Assembly: GCF_019112545.1 (NCBI RefSeq)
Contig: NW_025064914.1
Span: 288,334-352,333 of the forward strand
Source of the DNA: Guyanagaster necrorhizus
Lineage: Eukaryota > Basidiomycota > Agaricomycetes > Agaricales > Physalacriaceae
Direction of reading: 5' to 3'
Length of the DNA stretch: 64,000 nucleotides
A program made the position numbers and the translations under genes. The notes beneath the pieces are model-generated. The model made no database searches, was not told where the DNA came from, and was given only the letters and a program-made list of their open reading frames with translations. Below are positions 24,267 through 36,394 of this stretch, in pieces (position 1 is the first letter of the stretch; each line of letters starts with the position of its first letter).

Positions 24267-24780
24267 TTAACTCGACGAGGTCCATCTCCATACCGCGCTG
24301 TTTTTGGTATAAGCCAACGGACAGAGGTTCTGACTCTGGAGGAAGGGACATCTCAGAGAAGAATCAGCAGTACGCTAAAGCTCGCTCCAACAACGGACAT
24401 TTTTCATTATCTTGCTTTTTCCTTATTTGATGTTAATCGTATTACCCATGTATGTTTTATTATCGGTCATGGCCCTTGCTATCCAAGTGCTATCCCAATT
24501 TCCCAAATTTTCCTCTATTGCCTCCACATTACTGTGTCAATTCTTAACCTTAGTTATCATACTGTTGTTGTTATGCAAATAAAGTGTCTTCAAAAGCGCA
24601 AAATCGTTGGCGCAGACCAATAATTACTACGAGGTATGTGAGAGGTCGGCATCTGATGCCGCTTATTGCCGGATCAAGCGGCAAGCAAGAAGAAAGCTGA
24701 TCTCTGAATTCAGTGTTTTGTCCCTGGGCGCCTTTCGCTCTGTGGCAACCTTCCCTTGTGATCTTTATCGCTCACCTGAA
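24267..24780. other. Intergenic spacer
   Basis: The 3' region of the zinc-finger gene and the upstream region of the F-box gene. The frame entering the F-box gene is open from 24607, but the first ATG matching the F-box start is 24781. Confidence 0.5.
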
Positions 24781-26429
24781 ATGCTGCTCTCAGTGCCCAA
24801 CGAAATCCTGAACAGGATTGCCTTTGAAGTAACAACTACCTTATACTGCCGGAAAGAAACTAATCAGCGGGCAGGCAGATAGTCGAACTCGTCGGCGCCT
24901 TCGACGTACATGCCAGCTACTCCGTGATGTCGCCACGCCTCTCGTCTTTGAGTCCGTCAACATTAATCTATCTTGGAGGCGACACTCTAGCTCAGCTCCC
25001 ACCTTCCTTAAATCACTCAATTCCGGTCCTAAATTGGCCCAACACATCATTCATCTTTCTCTCTGTCTCCCCCAAAGCTTCCGGCCTTATCCCTCTCGTT
25101 TCGCTAGCGAAGCTAGAAAGAAGACGAGAGACGAGAGACTGGATTCTTTCGATGCCCTCTTCCTTGGAGCTATTTCATCTATGGTTTCGTTGAAATCGTT
25201 ATTGTGAGTTTTGTAGGAATTTGAGGAATGTAATTGATATTGATGACGCGTTTGGCCACAGTTGGATGAGTGACGGGGAGTCGGGACCGCACTATGCTAA
25301 GCTGATGTTTGAACTGTTCGGAAATCTACCCCTCCTGTCCAAGCTGAAGATACACGGTTACGGCAACTGGGACGTACCCTTGTCTCCATTTCGTCACATT
25401 CGACATATCAGCTTTCTGGGCCAAAGAAGCAACGAACTCATTACTTTCCTGGGCTACAATCCAGACATAGAAATTATAGATGCTTTCGTCTGGAGCCGGA
25501 GCATCGACGACGACCAAAGTGGATCAATTTCATGGTTGTTTAGCTGTTTGCCTACGGGAACGTACAGTACGGTGAAGACACTGAGGATAGGCGGTGAAAT
25601 GCTCCGCCAGTTATACGCATACGAAATCCCAAAATTCATACCTCATTTGCGTCACCTGGAGAGCTTGACCACGCTTATTAACGTACCCGATGTATTGTGG
25701 GACGGATTGCAGGAGCATGGAATATGCTTGGTGTCTCTCTCATATCACGAGCCCACTTTGGCGTTATTGTCGTATCTCTCGTCCTATACAGGGCTTCGTG
25801 AACTCTCACTTAACATGTCGTCAGACCCGACCAATGGCACTCTCCATATTGCATCCCTTCTTCCTGCCGTCATCACCTTGAATTCTTCGTCGTTGACGAC
25901 AGTTCGCATTGTGCCCTGCCATAGCGGAGCATGGTGCTTGGACCATCCTATGCTAGATGCTTTGGCCCTTTGCCGTGGTCTGAAGTCATTACATGTCTGC
26001 GCTGACAAAGCGAGAACACGAGTAGAAGAAAACAATGTGATTGTGAGTCCCTCACTTCGTCCCAGAAATGATCGGTCCGACGGCTAATTGTGTTTGCAGG
26101 ATAGATTATTACAAGCTTTCCTAGCATTGTGGCCGAATCTCTGGGATCTTCAAATAGATGCAGTGTCTCGTTCCTATGGATTTGAAGCAGTGAGAACGAC
26201 CGCAAGTCAAATCCATAGGCGCATTTTAGCCTTGCGGTTCGCGCCTCTATCACCTGAAAGGCCTAAGGTGCACGTATCATCAGATTTTGCCGCATATTCG
26301 GTGATAATCCACGATCAGAAAAACAATATTCACTCGTTCAAAGTGCAGTATTTGAGGCATTATGGGGAGAAGGAATCATGGAGGAAATACAAATTCTGGA
26401 GGCGATCCGATAATACCAATGATGATTGA
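24781..26429 (+). CDS. F-box/leucine-rich-like protein, intact family member
   Basis: F-box proteins dock to Skp1 and select substrates for SCF ubiquitin ligases. The N-terminus MLLSVPNEILNRIAFE is an F-box core. RTRRRLRRTCQLLRDVATP follows, then a long region of irregular leucine-rich repeats (for example FGNLPLLSKLKIHGYG and LSSYTGLRELSLNMSS). Four exons join in phase to 495 residues; introns are 24829-24874, 25204-25261 and 26043-26099. The first intron falls exactly after the F-box helix, the same place as in the damaged paralogues at 27378, 29883 and 37825. This is the only copy here with no break, so it is the probable functional member. Substrate unknown. Confidence 0.85.
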
Positions 26430-26589
26430 TTTATAATTCCTACAGTACTTGTATCTTTTCTTTCTTGTGATCAGAATAACTAGTTGTTGGATTAACAAGC
26501 AGGAGCTCCGTCGTATTCCGCCGGCAGGGATCGATACCTCTTTATGTCGGGATGGATTATATGTACGGAATGCAAACTGTCTAGCACCC

Positions 26590-26793
26590 TCACCGCATTT
26601 CCGCTTATCGCTACGTGGCTGTGTGAGGGTGAGTATCTACCTATATTACTTCGTTTACCTTACTGATTGACACCTATAGTCTACAACATAGCAAACTGCG
26701 TATACTATTAGATACTGTGAATTATACACCGCGTTTCCGCTTATCGTTATGCTGTGTGAGGTCTACAAAATAGCTGACTGCATATACTATTAG
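26590..26793 (+). repeat. Two-unit diverged direct repeat
   Basis: A unit beginning CACCGCATTTCCGCTTATCG and ending CATAGC...CTGCGTATACTATTAG (26590-26712) is repeated in shortened form from about 26728 to 26793, ending CTGCATATACTATTAG. The spacing between unit ends is about 82 bp. It lies between the F-box paralogues and has no coding content. Confidence 0.6.
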
Positions 26794-27377
26794 GTCCTAA
26801 GAACAAACACGTGTCACTTTCTTATAGTAGTTGCCTTGCACAGATTGATCGTACAAAGCTACCATCGGAATGTAGGTTTCTCTGTTCAAGGATCATTTAC
26901 CGAATCCCCATACGAGCTTTGGTCAAGGCCAAAAGTTTGCCTGGGAACGTTTCCGGGCCGGCTGTGTTTATTTAAAGACAGGCTCGTGTGTTCCGTGATT
27001 GAGACCCGGACCGCAACAACTATTGCCGGTTATTGGTGCTTGTACCCTCTCTCTTGGACCTCGCGAAATCGTTCCACCGATTACTTACAGACAGAAGGAT
27101 GCGAAATGAAGACGAATGTTGCCCTCTGATGATGGTACCAATTCCCGAAGGCTAAGCATTATTTCTGGTAAGCGAAACACAATTGGTGAGCAAGACAAAG
27201 AATTGATCGTCTTGTATTTTCTGGATCTTTGTTGCTAGGGAAATCACAAAAACCGAAAAAAGGAAGTAAATTTTACGAGGCCTGCGGCTAGCATCGTAGT
27301 GATTGCCGGCAATTCTCCGATACTTATTCGTCCATTGGCTCGGTTGATTATTGGGCAACCTTTGTTCCTTCTTTACG
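26794..27377. other. Intergenic, no supported gene
   Basis: No recognisable coding. An open frame at 26836-27129 has no motif. Confidence 0.4.
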
Positions 27378-27854
27378 ATGCTGCTTTCATTGCCGAACGA
27401 ACTGCTGCAAATTATCGCTCTCGAGGTAAATCCAGCCCTCTCCTCATACTAAAATACGTTGAAGAGCACGCACCAGGCAGATGAGAGATCTCGCAAGCGG
27501 CTTAGACGAACCTGCAAGATCTTAAGTGATCTTTGCACCCCTCCTGTTTTCAGGTCCGTCAAAATGTACATCTCGTGGGACGGTCGCTGGACACCCTTGG
27601 CTCTTCTCTTTCTTACGGCACTCTCTTCTGGTCTAGAATTGGCACGACACATCAAACATCTTTCTGGGTTTCTTTCAGAGAGCAAAGAGCTTAACGATGC
27701 TGCTTCCTCTTCCATCAGCGATGCCAGGACCAGAAAGAGAGAGGAAGACGTCAAGCTCTTCAACCGTCTTTTTGTTGATGCTATTCTATTGATGATGTCG
27801 TTACAGTTGCTCTCGTTGGAACGCCTTGAAGACGATGGGAGGTGGAATGGATAG
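27378..27854 (+). pseudogene. F-box paralogue 2, truncated after the N-terminal third
   Basis: The start MLLSLPNELLQIIALE (27378-27425), a 51 nt intron (27426-27476) at the family position, and ADERSRKRLRRTCKILSDLC match the intact gene at 24781 exon for exon. The reading stays open through LARHIKHLSGF and LLMMSLQLLS. It then ends at a stop at 27852, where the intact gene would splice into its leucine-rich half. Immediately downstream lies a copy of the interspersed repeat (27866-27962) and an oppositely oriented LRR relic, so the 3' half seems lost by rearrangement. A short F-box-only protein is possible but less likely. Confidence 0.75.
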
Positions 27855-27865
27855 ATTGTCTCGTC

Positions 27866-27962
27866 TAGCTGCGGAAACGTGCGTTCTATGTCTACCCTGC
27901 CCCTAAACGGACATATGCTACGATCTGAATCTGCCTCCGCCTTCTCGCACCTACGCTCCCAT
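27866..27962 (+). repeat. Interspersed repeat, copy 1 (partial)
   Basis: Contains CTATGTCTACCCTGCC, a degenerate middle, and GCCTTCTCGCACCTACGCTC, matching the right-hand two thirds of the copies at 29682-29826 (reverse) and 36585-36732. Confidence 0.65.
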
Positions 27963-29000
27963 CGTGAGTCTAAGATAACTTCTTGCGGATTCTGAAGCAT
28001 GTTAACTCGCGGCCTACAGCCTAAATAGTATTGATGGGTCGGCCCTAGCCAATGATGGGTATGATATTCAAACGTTTTGGCGACCTCTCCCAGCTTTCCA
28101 AGCCACAGATGTGTAGTTATGGTTCCTGGAGTATGCCCAGCGCAGACGAGAGCCTTTGGCGCTGCTAACATAAGGTCACTATTGGACTGCATGACAGTGA
28201 ACCCCGAAAGTATGGAATCTGGAAGTTCTGAGGCGCGAATGCAGAGATTATCGATATTTCTGGCGGCTCGAAGGAGCCTGAGGAGGCGTATGAAATTTGG
28301 ATTGTCATGAAGTAAATTGTTAGAAATATTCAGATTTGTCAAGGAGGCTGAGAATGCATCTATGTTTGGGAAGTGGGAAAAACAATCTTCGGGGAATGTG
28401 AGAAGGAGAAAAGTAAGTGATGGGGCATGCAGAGATTGGAAGATGTGAAAAATGGCACCATCGGGAGATTGAGGCTTTACTTTAGCATTGATACTTCGAA
28501 CCGAAAGCATCGAGATATTCCAATGTGAAAGCCATTGTGCCTTATGGCAATACAGATTGAAGGTTTCGACGGACTTCTGCTGCTCCATAGCATCCATCTG
28601 TGGCTATTCAGGCATATTCAGTCAATAAAGACCATGAAAGATGTAAATGTCGCAGGGGTCGGCATAGACAATGGAATAGAATTTTCAAAGTTTCAGGGCT
28701 GACTAAAATGCATTAACGCGAACATACCGGTCTTGGGAATATTTGGAAGTATTAATTTCAACTGTCAGGTCTTGCAAATGAGGAAAAGGGTCCTCGCTAA
28801 ATTCTTGCGATAAGGTGGTATTGCTTTTATTGGAATTCCTTCCATAAGTGCATGCTGACCTCCAATATCGCCAGAGCAGGATGCTGGCGGAAAGATTTGT
28901 AGACTTGCGTATGAATTCCAAGGAACACGATCGTGGCTCAGAGACTCTGGTGGTCTGCTCTTCACCGTGACGCTGTTCCAACCATCGACACACCAGAAGA
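27960..29000 (-). pseudogene. F-box/LRR-like gene relic, opposite strand
   Basis: Minus-strand frames carry leucine-rich, F-box-family-like text. Around 28810-28740 is EDPFPHLQDLTVEIN, and from 28597 downward a long open frame contains FPNIDAFSASLTNLNISNN and FIRLLRLLRAARNIDNLCIR. No F-box start is visible. The two segments cannot be joined in phase by a normal intron across 28735-28600. The open frame then runs into the interspersed repeat and antisense to F-box paralogue 2. It looks like the C-terminal half of another, more distant F-box/LRR gene, now inactive. Exact limits are uncertain. Confidence 0.5.
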
Positions 29001-29681
29001 AATTTTAGTGGTACAAGTCACCCGGCAGCATGCCCATGGGGGTAAAGATGATTTTATGATTTGGCGTCTGAAACTTCAGCTGCAAGCAGGTATTTTTCGA
29101 AGCGGGGAACTTTAGTAAGCCCTCGTTTCTTCGATCGGCTTTTCGAGCCCTTTCAGCCATTTTTCTCCGTTACTTATGGTGGTCGTTAACGTTAGCCTTT
29201 CAGTGTGCGACGGTGGCCCATTTTGCTGCAATTGCTCGGCAACGTGAGGAGACCGAAAAATATAGGGATCTGGGAGGGACAATCTTACCGGATGTGCATT
29301 GGACGCGTGTTTGGACAGGCTATAATTCGTCTTATAATTCCGGGGACATGCATTACTTAGTAGATAGACAGTACCTATTTTTTTCTTTAGCGGACTCATT
29401 ATCTTCTTCAAGGCATTTTTCAGAGTGTTGTAAAGGTCTTAGGTAGAAATACGCAGTATTTAAAGAATGGGAGGGGGTGGAGACGATGAGCGCGCGACAA
29501 CCTGCAAGTCTGTGACAAGGCGAGTATTTAAATAGTTTTAAGGTCAAAATTACGCATGTGCATGCCATAACGTCACACCATTTCATGGACTCTTTCGACC
29601 ACGACAATCGACAACCACCACGACGATGAAGGCGAATCCACGTCTACATGAATGCCCACCATATTGATTAGCGCCCTTACT

Positions 29682-29826
29682 AGTGGGAGCGTAGGTGGGA
29701 GAAGGCGAAAGCGAATTCGGGCTGTAGCACGTGACTGTTTAGGCCAGGGTAGACGTAGTTTTCCCGCTTCATAGCCAGATCCAGACTACCCATCCATCCA
29801 CCTCTTAGACCCTACAAGGGGTTCCA
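29682..29826 (-). repeat. Interspersed repeat, copy 2 (reverse orientation)
   Basis: The reverse complement matches 36585-36732 nearly throughout. Shared pieces include GGAACCCCT, GTAGGGTCT, GGATGG, GCGGGAAAACTA, GTCTACCCTG, AAACAGTCACGTGC and TTCTCCCACCTACGCTCCCA. It ends about 55 bp before F-box paralogue 3, in the position of its promoter. Confidence 0.8.
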
Positions 29827-29882
29827 CTAGCAGATGTGACACGTGAACTGTGCCTCATCCGATTGGTTGACCTCGCACCATC

Positions 29883-31596
29883 ATGTCTCTTCTAGTGTTA
29901 CCTGCAGACCTGTTGGAAAAGATTGTCATTAGCGTGAGCCGGAGTCCTGAGCTAATTATAGTTCCTTACTCTTCTTTATAGACAAATCATCGCACTACCA
30001 GCAGCAGTCAAATGATCTGACTGATATGCAGAACTGACTCTCTGCGATGTTGCCACACCTGTCGTCTTTGAATATTTTTGTATGCATTTTACGACGATGG
30101 AAAGGGATAAATCTCACGCTTGCTCAAGGAGCTTTCACAGGACCGACGAAAGGGCAGATTCATCCGAGCCCTCTACTTCTGTACATCCTCCGCCAGCTAC
30201 AGACCTAATTTAAATGGTCTTCGGGATGTGTTATCATCGCTGAAGAACAATACCACATTTTTTGAGCGCATAGGGAAACTTTTTTTGGCTGCTATTCCGC
30301 AGATGCAAGCTTTGCAAAGTTTTTAGTGAGTAAAATTTGTTCGAGTTCCTGGACATCTATTCAGCATTGCAGTTGGGATACTCCAGGAAAAATAATGATG
30401 CGTTCGAACATAATGGACCAAATTATTCATTCGCTAAGCAATCACCCTCATCTCCGTTTCGTTAAGATATCAGCATTTGGAATCCAGCAGGATATCCCTT
30501 GCGCACCCTTCCGTGGCTTGACCCATTTGACCATTAATGGACATGGTTCCCTGGATTACATTCCCGCCATCATCGCCAACAGTCCTAGTCTATTCAGGCT
30601 CGAAGTAGTCATCTATCGTTACGACCGTCATTCCCCGTCACACTTTCCTGTGCTCTCTCTTTTCTGTTCGTTCCTGGAGGGAACGCATAGCTCTGTGCAG
30701 AAAGTGATTCTCTCAGGTGATTACCTCAGTCTGGAGCCATCAACCGTCCCCGCCCTTATCCCACATTTTCGGAAGCTATCGAATTACCGCCTACCAGTTG
30801 GCTTTGATGTTCCCGACGAATTCTGGAATGCCTTGCTTGACGCAATGGTGTTTCTCCATTGTGTGTCTTCAATCCCAGGTCTACAACTGCGCGATTCGTT
30901 CTTGAATTATCCTGGAGCTTATCGTGGTTTGAAGGAGGTACATCTGCGACTAGGGCGAATAAATGCCCAAGGCGTACAGGACGAAGGCCGTGCACGATTC
31001 TTTCTTCGTCGCATCATCCCGATGCATTCGTGGAGTTTAATAAACATCCTGGTGCAAACCGAATATGCAGGATGCTGGCGCTTTGATATTCCCATGCTCG
31101 AAACTCTACTACTGTGTACCAATCTTGCGTACGTCGGTATAAGTGTCGACCGGGATAGAGCACGAGTGAAATATAACGACAATGTCATTGCAAGTTTTCT
31201 CTTCATTGGCGTTCCTTTCATATATTTGACGGTGCGGTCATAGACAAAACTACTGAATAATCTGCCACAATGGCCTTTTCTGGAAGCGCTGAACATCGGG
31301 GCAGCCGTACCACGGTCCGTTCGCCCATTCCAGCCGATAAACCTCCCATGAGGGTTGTTTGTGTCCGCGTTGTGTGTTGCATCACCGCTTTCCGGTGCAG
31401 AGACCCAACAAGTCAGATGCGCAAGCTGCAGAACTGTACAGACTTTCTGCCTGGCTTCCGGCTTGTTAACTGGGATCCTGTCAAATATCAGGATTATTAC
31501 TTTATACGCTTGGGTATTTCCGATGCAGCTATGCGTGTCATAAAAGCGACACGAAATCTCGCAGAGATTGGAAGAGTGAGTGAAGACGACGAATAA
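29883..31596 (+). pseudogene. F-box paralogue 3, frameshifted
   Basis: The start MSLLVLPADLLEKIVIS has the F-box pattern, with an intron at the family position. TLCDVATPVVFE follows, then a one-base frame change near 30118 before LLKELSQDRRKGRFIRALYF. After the second family intron (donor GTGAGT at 30329) a long exon is intact to about 31189, with HPHLRFVKISAFG, FRGLTHLTINGHG and VPALIPHFRKLSNYRLP. The last intron would have to use a GC donor (GCAAGT at 31190). The final exon starts KLLNNLPQWPFLEALNIG and meets a stop after NLP near 31351, while another frame stays open to 31596. One frameshift early and a poor 3' end argue for a recent pseudogene; a sequencing error at 30118 cannot be excluded. 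Confidence 0.7.
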
Positions 31597-31770
31597 TGAT
31601 AGGAACTACAATATGAATATCTCGCTGCGTCATACGTATACACCTCTGAAAGCAATAATTTCGTGCGGTCGAAAAACAGTACAATATCTATGTCCACAGT
31701 TACAGCTACAAAAGTCCAAGTCCATACTAATCATGATCATAGAATATCTCTACACATTCCGAATAGCATC

Positions 31771-34700
31771 TCACAGCACAGCGCCCAGCACCTTTCCATC
31801 CGGAGTCATTGACCTATCTGGACATCTAACAAAATACCTATCCACTGCTTTGATGAACCTCTCCTCATACTCCTTGGGAGGAATCACCGTAACCTCTCCC
31901 TTCTCCCGCCCAGGAAGATTCAGGTTCTGCTTTGCCTTGCTCTCGATAGTCTTTGCAAATGTATAACTGCCTGAAAGGTTGTTAGCCAGGATGAGAAAAT
32001 TAAAATGGATGAAACAAACCTATGGTATCAACCAAGCCGACCACCAGCAGTCGCTCAGGCCCTTCTCCAACTCCCAACAGCAGAGAATAGTCCATGATAT
32101 TACCCCTCGTCAAAAAATCTGTATCCCTCTGTATCGCCTCTCTCAGCATCTTCTTCGAGTGTGGATCAACCAATATCGTCTTTTCACGCTGCATGTCGAT
32201 CCACTCCCCGTCAAAAAGTGTCTTGCCTTTATTCTCCTTCCCTTTACGTTCAACGTCCTCCTCCGATGTCGTGACCGGCTTCGACCTCCGACCCTTCATT
32301 CCCTTCAGATCAAACATCTTGAGCCCACTAGCATAGCCATAGAAAAGGTTCTCCATGACAACCAAATCCGCTCGGTCTCCGCCTGGCCCCTCGACGGAAT
32401 ACACGCCGAGCATCTTCACCATTGTACTCTCTCTTCCCGAGGTATTGTTGATATAGGCAACGTACTCGGGCGCCAAGGAGAGAAGAACTGGTCTGCAGCA
32501 ACATTCCATGAGCAGCCCTGAGGATACAGAGATATACTCACAGATCGGCCACCCCCCACTTACTGACCAGCTCTTTCATTATATACCGCCCGTCAGCTGT
32601 GCGCCAAAACCCGACATGACTCTTGCCTCCTTGTGCTTCCCAGCCCTCCGTCCGGCACAAGCTCTTGATGTACTCGCCCATCACTCCACACCGCCTTCTT
32701 AGCTCCTCGAATTCTCGAGCATAGTACACGGTCACACTCCACTTCTTCACCACCCCACTCGTCCCTTTCACCGACAGATCGCATCTCACATGCGGACGTT
32801 CGTCGATGCCCGCAGCGTCGCCTAAGAGGCGAACACTCTTCAATGCATTCATAAAGAATGAGCCTTCTCTTTCCCTGTTACCCAATGTCGGCACTTCAAG
32901 CATGTCCTTTGGCGGTAGAACAGGGCCAACAACTCCTTCCTGTTTCGAAACCACGACACTGGAACTACCGACACTGATCTGACTTGCAGGCCTGCTGCAT
33001 TTCCCGGCTCCGTTCTTCTCGTCACCTATCTTTCCCTTCCCCAATCCCGCCAAGCTTCCAAATCGACCGCTCATTCCTCCTACACCCATCACCAGCCCAA
33101 GGCCTACACCGACTCCCTTCCTACACACGTGCAGTTCATGATCTTCCAAATGCCACTCTGGTGCGAGCGAAGAACCACGAAAGACGGCAGAGAAGAATGA
33201 TGCGGTCGACGACGACGTGGACACAGATATGGCAGGAGAAACGGCGGATGGTTTAGAAGTAAACGAGGATGGCGGTTGGTAAGATGAACTTGGAAGTGGT
33301 CGTAAAGGTGGTCGAGTAGGTTGTCCGGGGCTGGACATCGTTTCAAGCTCGCGCTGATATTTCGGAGAACTGGAAGGGCGTGACGTCAGTACGAGAACTC
33401 AGAAGCAGAGTAGATTCAGAGGGAAAAAAGCTCCGTCCAACGTATCCGCAGGCAGCCGCCACAAGGAAGCCGACGTACCTCAAGCACCATGCAATAACAC
33501 TCCCCCAATCATCCTCTTTAACAATGACATTGCTCCCCGCCAAGACATGGCTCCTCTGCTCCCACCAAGAAGGATCCAATGTTATCTTTCCAGTTCCCGG
33601 CTTATTGGCGCCCCCATCGTCTGCAGTCCTCGATGATCCCTTCGAAAGCGTCTTGAACAAGTTCTTATCCCTTTTCTCCCGCCATTCAGTCTCTTCAAGC
33701 GCATGTCTCGCCCCCTTCAGGAATCCTCGTCGAACATCATTGAGCCTCCCCACGGGCGTACGCACTAACTCCGCGTATAAAGCCTGTTCTGTACGATGAA
33801 ATGACTCCCGAAGGTCCGGTATCAATTTCTTTGTCTCTGTATCGTCGGCAATAGAAGGAGTTGCGGAAAAGTGCCCAGACGTCTTGACGTCTTGATCCTG
33901 CATCCCCGAAGGTAGCCCATCAACCGATACGAGCTCCTCGAATTCAGTATCGTCGTGGTGAACCCACTCGGACGGCACTCTGGGAAGAGCCTTCGACCGG
34001 GTCCACTCGTACTCGTCATCCGAATGCTAAAATAAGTTTCATCGTGAGCAAAAATACAGAAAGAAAACACGGAGAGTAAAGAATGGTTTCATCGAAGAAC
34101 GAACAGATCCAACAGATCTAGACCGTAAAAAAAGACCGATTAATACCCACCTCAGCTTCAATCGCTTCCAATAAATCTAATCTCGTTCCTATGCTCTCCC
34201 ACCAAGCACGAATCTCTCGTCGTAGCTCAATCTTCTCCAGGTTATCATCGTCTTCACCCTTCTCTTTCGAGGAAAATGAAGATCCGCCATTGGAAGCATC
34301 ACTTGCGAGAACCTGAACGCGCGGTACCCGGACTGTATAGATCCCACCCAGTTCTTGCGTCCAGAAGCATACCTCCTTCCCTTGGCATTCAAAGGTGTAT
34401 CGTATCTTGGCCAGGGCCGGACAGGAGCATATCGTCGGTAAAGGCGGGCGATATATGAGTAGTTCGAGGAACTTTGAGAATGATAGTAGCCTGTAAACAA
34501 GTAAATCTGGTCAGCGAGTGAAACCGAATGCGAAACCAAAAATATAGATATAGGTGTTTGCCATGTTGACATACGTTGACCGTGATACGACGAAGATAAT
34601 GCATAAAGAATCTCCGAATTGAAAGGTGATGGAAGAGAGGGCAAAGAATGATGAGGTGATTAGAATTAACTACTGACCCAGCAGTCCCAAGACTTTTCTT

Positions 34701-36394
34701 CTCAGCCTTCATGCCGCATGTGGCACAGCTCAGGCGCAGGGAGGGCTCCACATCTTCGCTATCCTGACTCCTATCCTCTTTCTCTTCGTCGACAACCAAC
34801 CGATCTTCTGAAGAAGGATAAACGGTCTCTACTTCAACCTTTGCAAAGACACAGATGCCCGCATGTATCCACTTTCTTGTAACCGGGTGTGGGATACTTC
34901 CTTCTTTCCCACGCAATAAATCCCTGACGACCTCCACCACTCTGCGATCTCTCTGTCCATAAAACCGAGCGTGCTCTTCTTTGTCGTCCTCAAGGTATGT
35001 CAGTCCCTGCATCTGGACCCATTCGTCGATGCCTGCCGGTCGCGAAGAAGGAGGGAACGTAAGACCCGGACTGGTTGATAGAAGTGAACGCTGATTCATA
35101 GTGGATTGTCGCGTTGATGGTTTGCGGTCGCGGTGCCGGATATGCTCGTTGGGCTGTTCTTCGGTAACAGAAAGCGAATGCGAGTGTCGGTGAGAGAGCA
35201 GCCGCTTCAGCCTTGGCAGTGGTGCATCCTGCAAGCTCTTCGTGGGCGTTAAGTCCAAGGATCCGCCCCATAGTTTCTTGGTACCCAGTGGTCCAAGGCT
35301 TTTACCAGAGCTAATACTTCCAAACCATGAGCGTATAGTATTGGGAATAAATGAATTGCGCCTTGATGAACCCGAGTCCATTTCCACGGGTGAGGAGGTC
35401 ATACGTGGAGGGGTAATAAGCGAAGGGATCGGTGTTGATGACGGGAAACTGAGCTGCACCCCACACCCCCGCAAGAAAGCTTGCTCCAGAAGAAGCGAAA
35501 GATGAAGATAAATCGCACAGCTGATTCGATTCCGCCATATATCTTTGTCTGACTCTGGATTCGAAGTCATGACTATGAAAGTACCGCCGACACAGGGTCC
35601 TATAGCCGGAAATTGAGATAAACAGAGTACTGTCATGATATCAACGAACCTTCGGTTTCCGCATTATCTCTAACTTGGTCTGTTCCCGCAGCTGCTGAAG
35701 AATTACTTGTTCGAGCACGATTGGCAGAATCTACGAGCGTCAAAGTGAGGAAATGTGGACGACGAATTGACAATGACGTACCTTCTTTTCCAAATAATAT
35801 CTGCCCATCCCAGATACCTACTTGAAATTTCACCGTCACTTTGTTCTGCAAACGAGTCCTGGTAGCGGCGCGAACAATATAAAATCCATAATCTTCAGCT
35901 GACTCTGGTTGTCGGCGCTCGATGCGAAAGTGAAACAGGAACGTCGGCGTCGTGGAATTTGACGCAAGACATCCACCCCGGTTCTCTTCGATAGACCTGT
36001 CCAAGGCGGCATCCTCAGTAACTCCCGGATTGGAAGGCAAGAGCAACGAGTTCTCCATCGTCGTCAACGCCAGCAACACCACTCGTCCCATATCATCCAG
36101 CACCGCGTCAATAACTCCGGGCCCTACTCCAAGGTATTCTAGCACCTGTCTGCGATGCGTCCTCCCTTCTATCCATAGCTCTCCTATTTCGTCGTTGGTG
36201 TCAGGATTGCCGTCATTGCAACTGGAGTCCTTGTCGATAGTCACTGAAGAGGGTGTTGGGGTCGTCGATGGCAGCGAGGGTAAAGGTTTCTGGTGGGAGT
36301 TCATCCGGGCATGGATCCACCGTTGTCGTCGTCGTTGCGGTTGTCGGTCTTGGTGGATGAAAGGACCATGAAATGAATGTGACGTCACATGCAC
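31771..36394 (-). CDS. Fab1/PIKfyve-like phosphatidylinositol-3-phosphate 5-kinase, no FYVE domain seen
   Basis: Fab1-type kinases make PtdIns(3,5)P2 on endosome/vacuole membranes. The C-terminal kinase half is clear: KWSVTVYYAREFEELRR, ADGRYIMKELVSKW, ADLVVMENLFYG with KMFDLKG, GNIMDYSLLLGV, LLVVGLVDTIGSYTFAK and IPPKEYEERFIKAV. Upstream are a Cys-rich CCR-like section (SCATCGMK, then LLSFSKFLELLIY and WTQELGGIYTVRVP) and a divergent chaperonin-like end (GGTFIVMTS, CAIYLHLSLLLEQAFL). Eight exons join in phase; introns are 35649-35600, 34673-34612, 34574-34507, 34150-34027, 33478-33370, 32541-32493 and 32019-31971. The joined product is 1,340 residues from the ATG at 36304 or 1,370 from 36394. 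The N-terminus has no FYVE cysteine pairs. Fab1 orthologues are usually longer, so this may be a shorter paralogue, or an N-terminal exon was missed. Confidence 0.87.

Noticed and set aside
27449..28000. The minus-strand 382-codon open frame as one complete gene
   Set aside because: Its last part is antisense to F-box paralogue 2 and crosses the interspersed repeat; only the first part has family-like text, so it is treated as a relic.
33480..33970. Membrane-helix-like text (RYVGFLVAAACGYVGR) in the lipid kinase
   Set aside because: It lies in the 33478-33370 intron; splicing from WCLS into SPKYQRELE restores the Fab1 family sequence.
35600..35650. Start of the lipid kinase at the ATG 35636
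   Set aside because: The ATG lies inside a 50 nt intron; the upstream exon joins in phase and extends the protein to 36304 or 36394.
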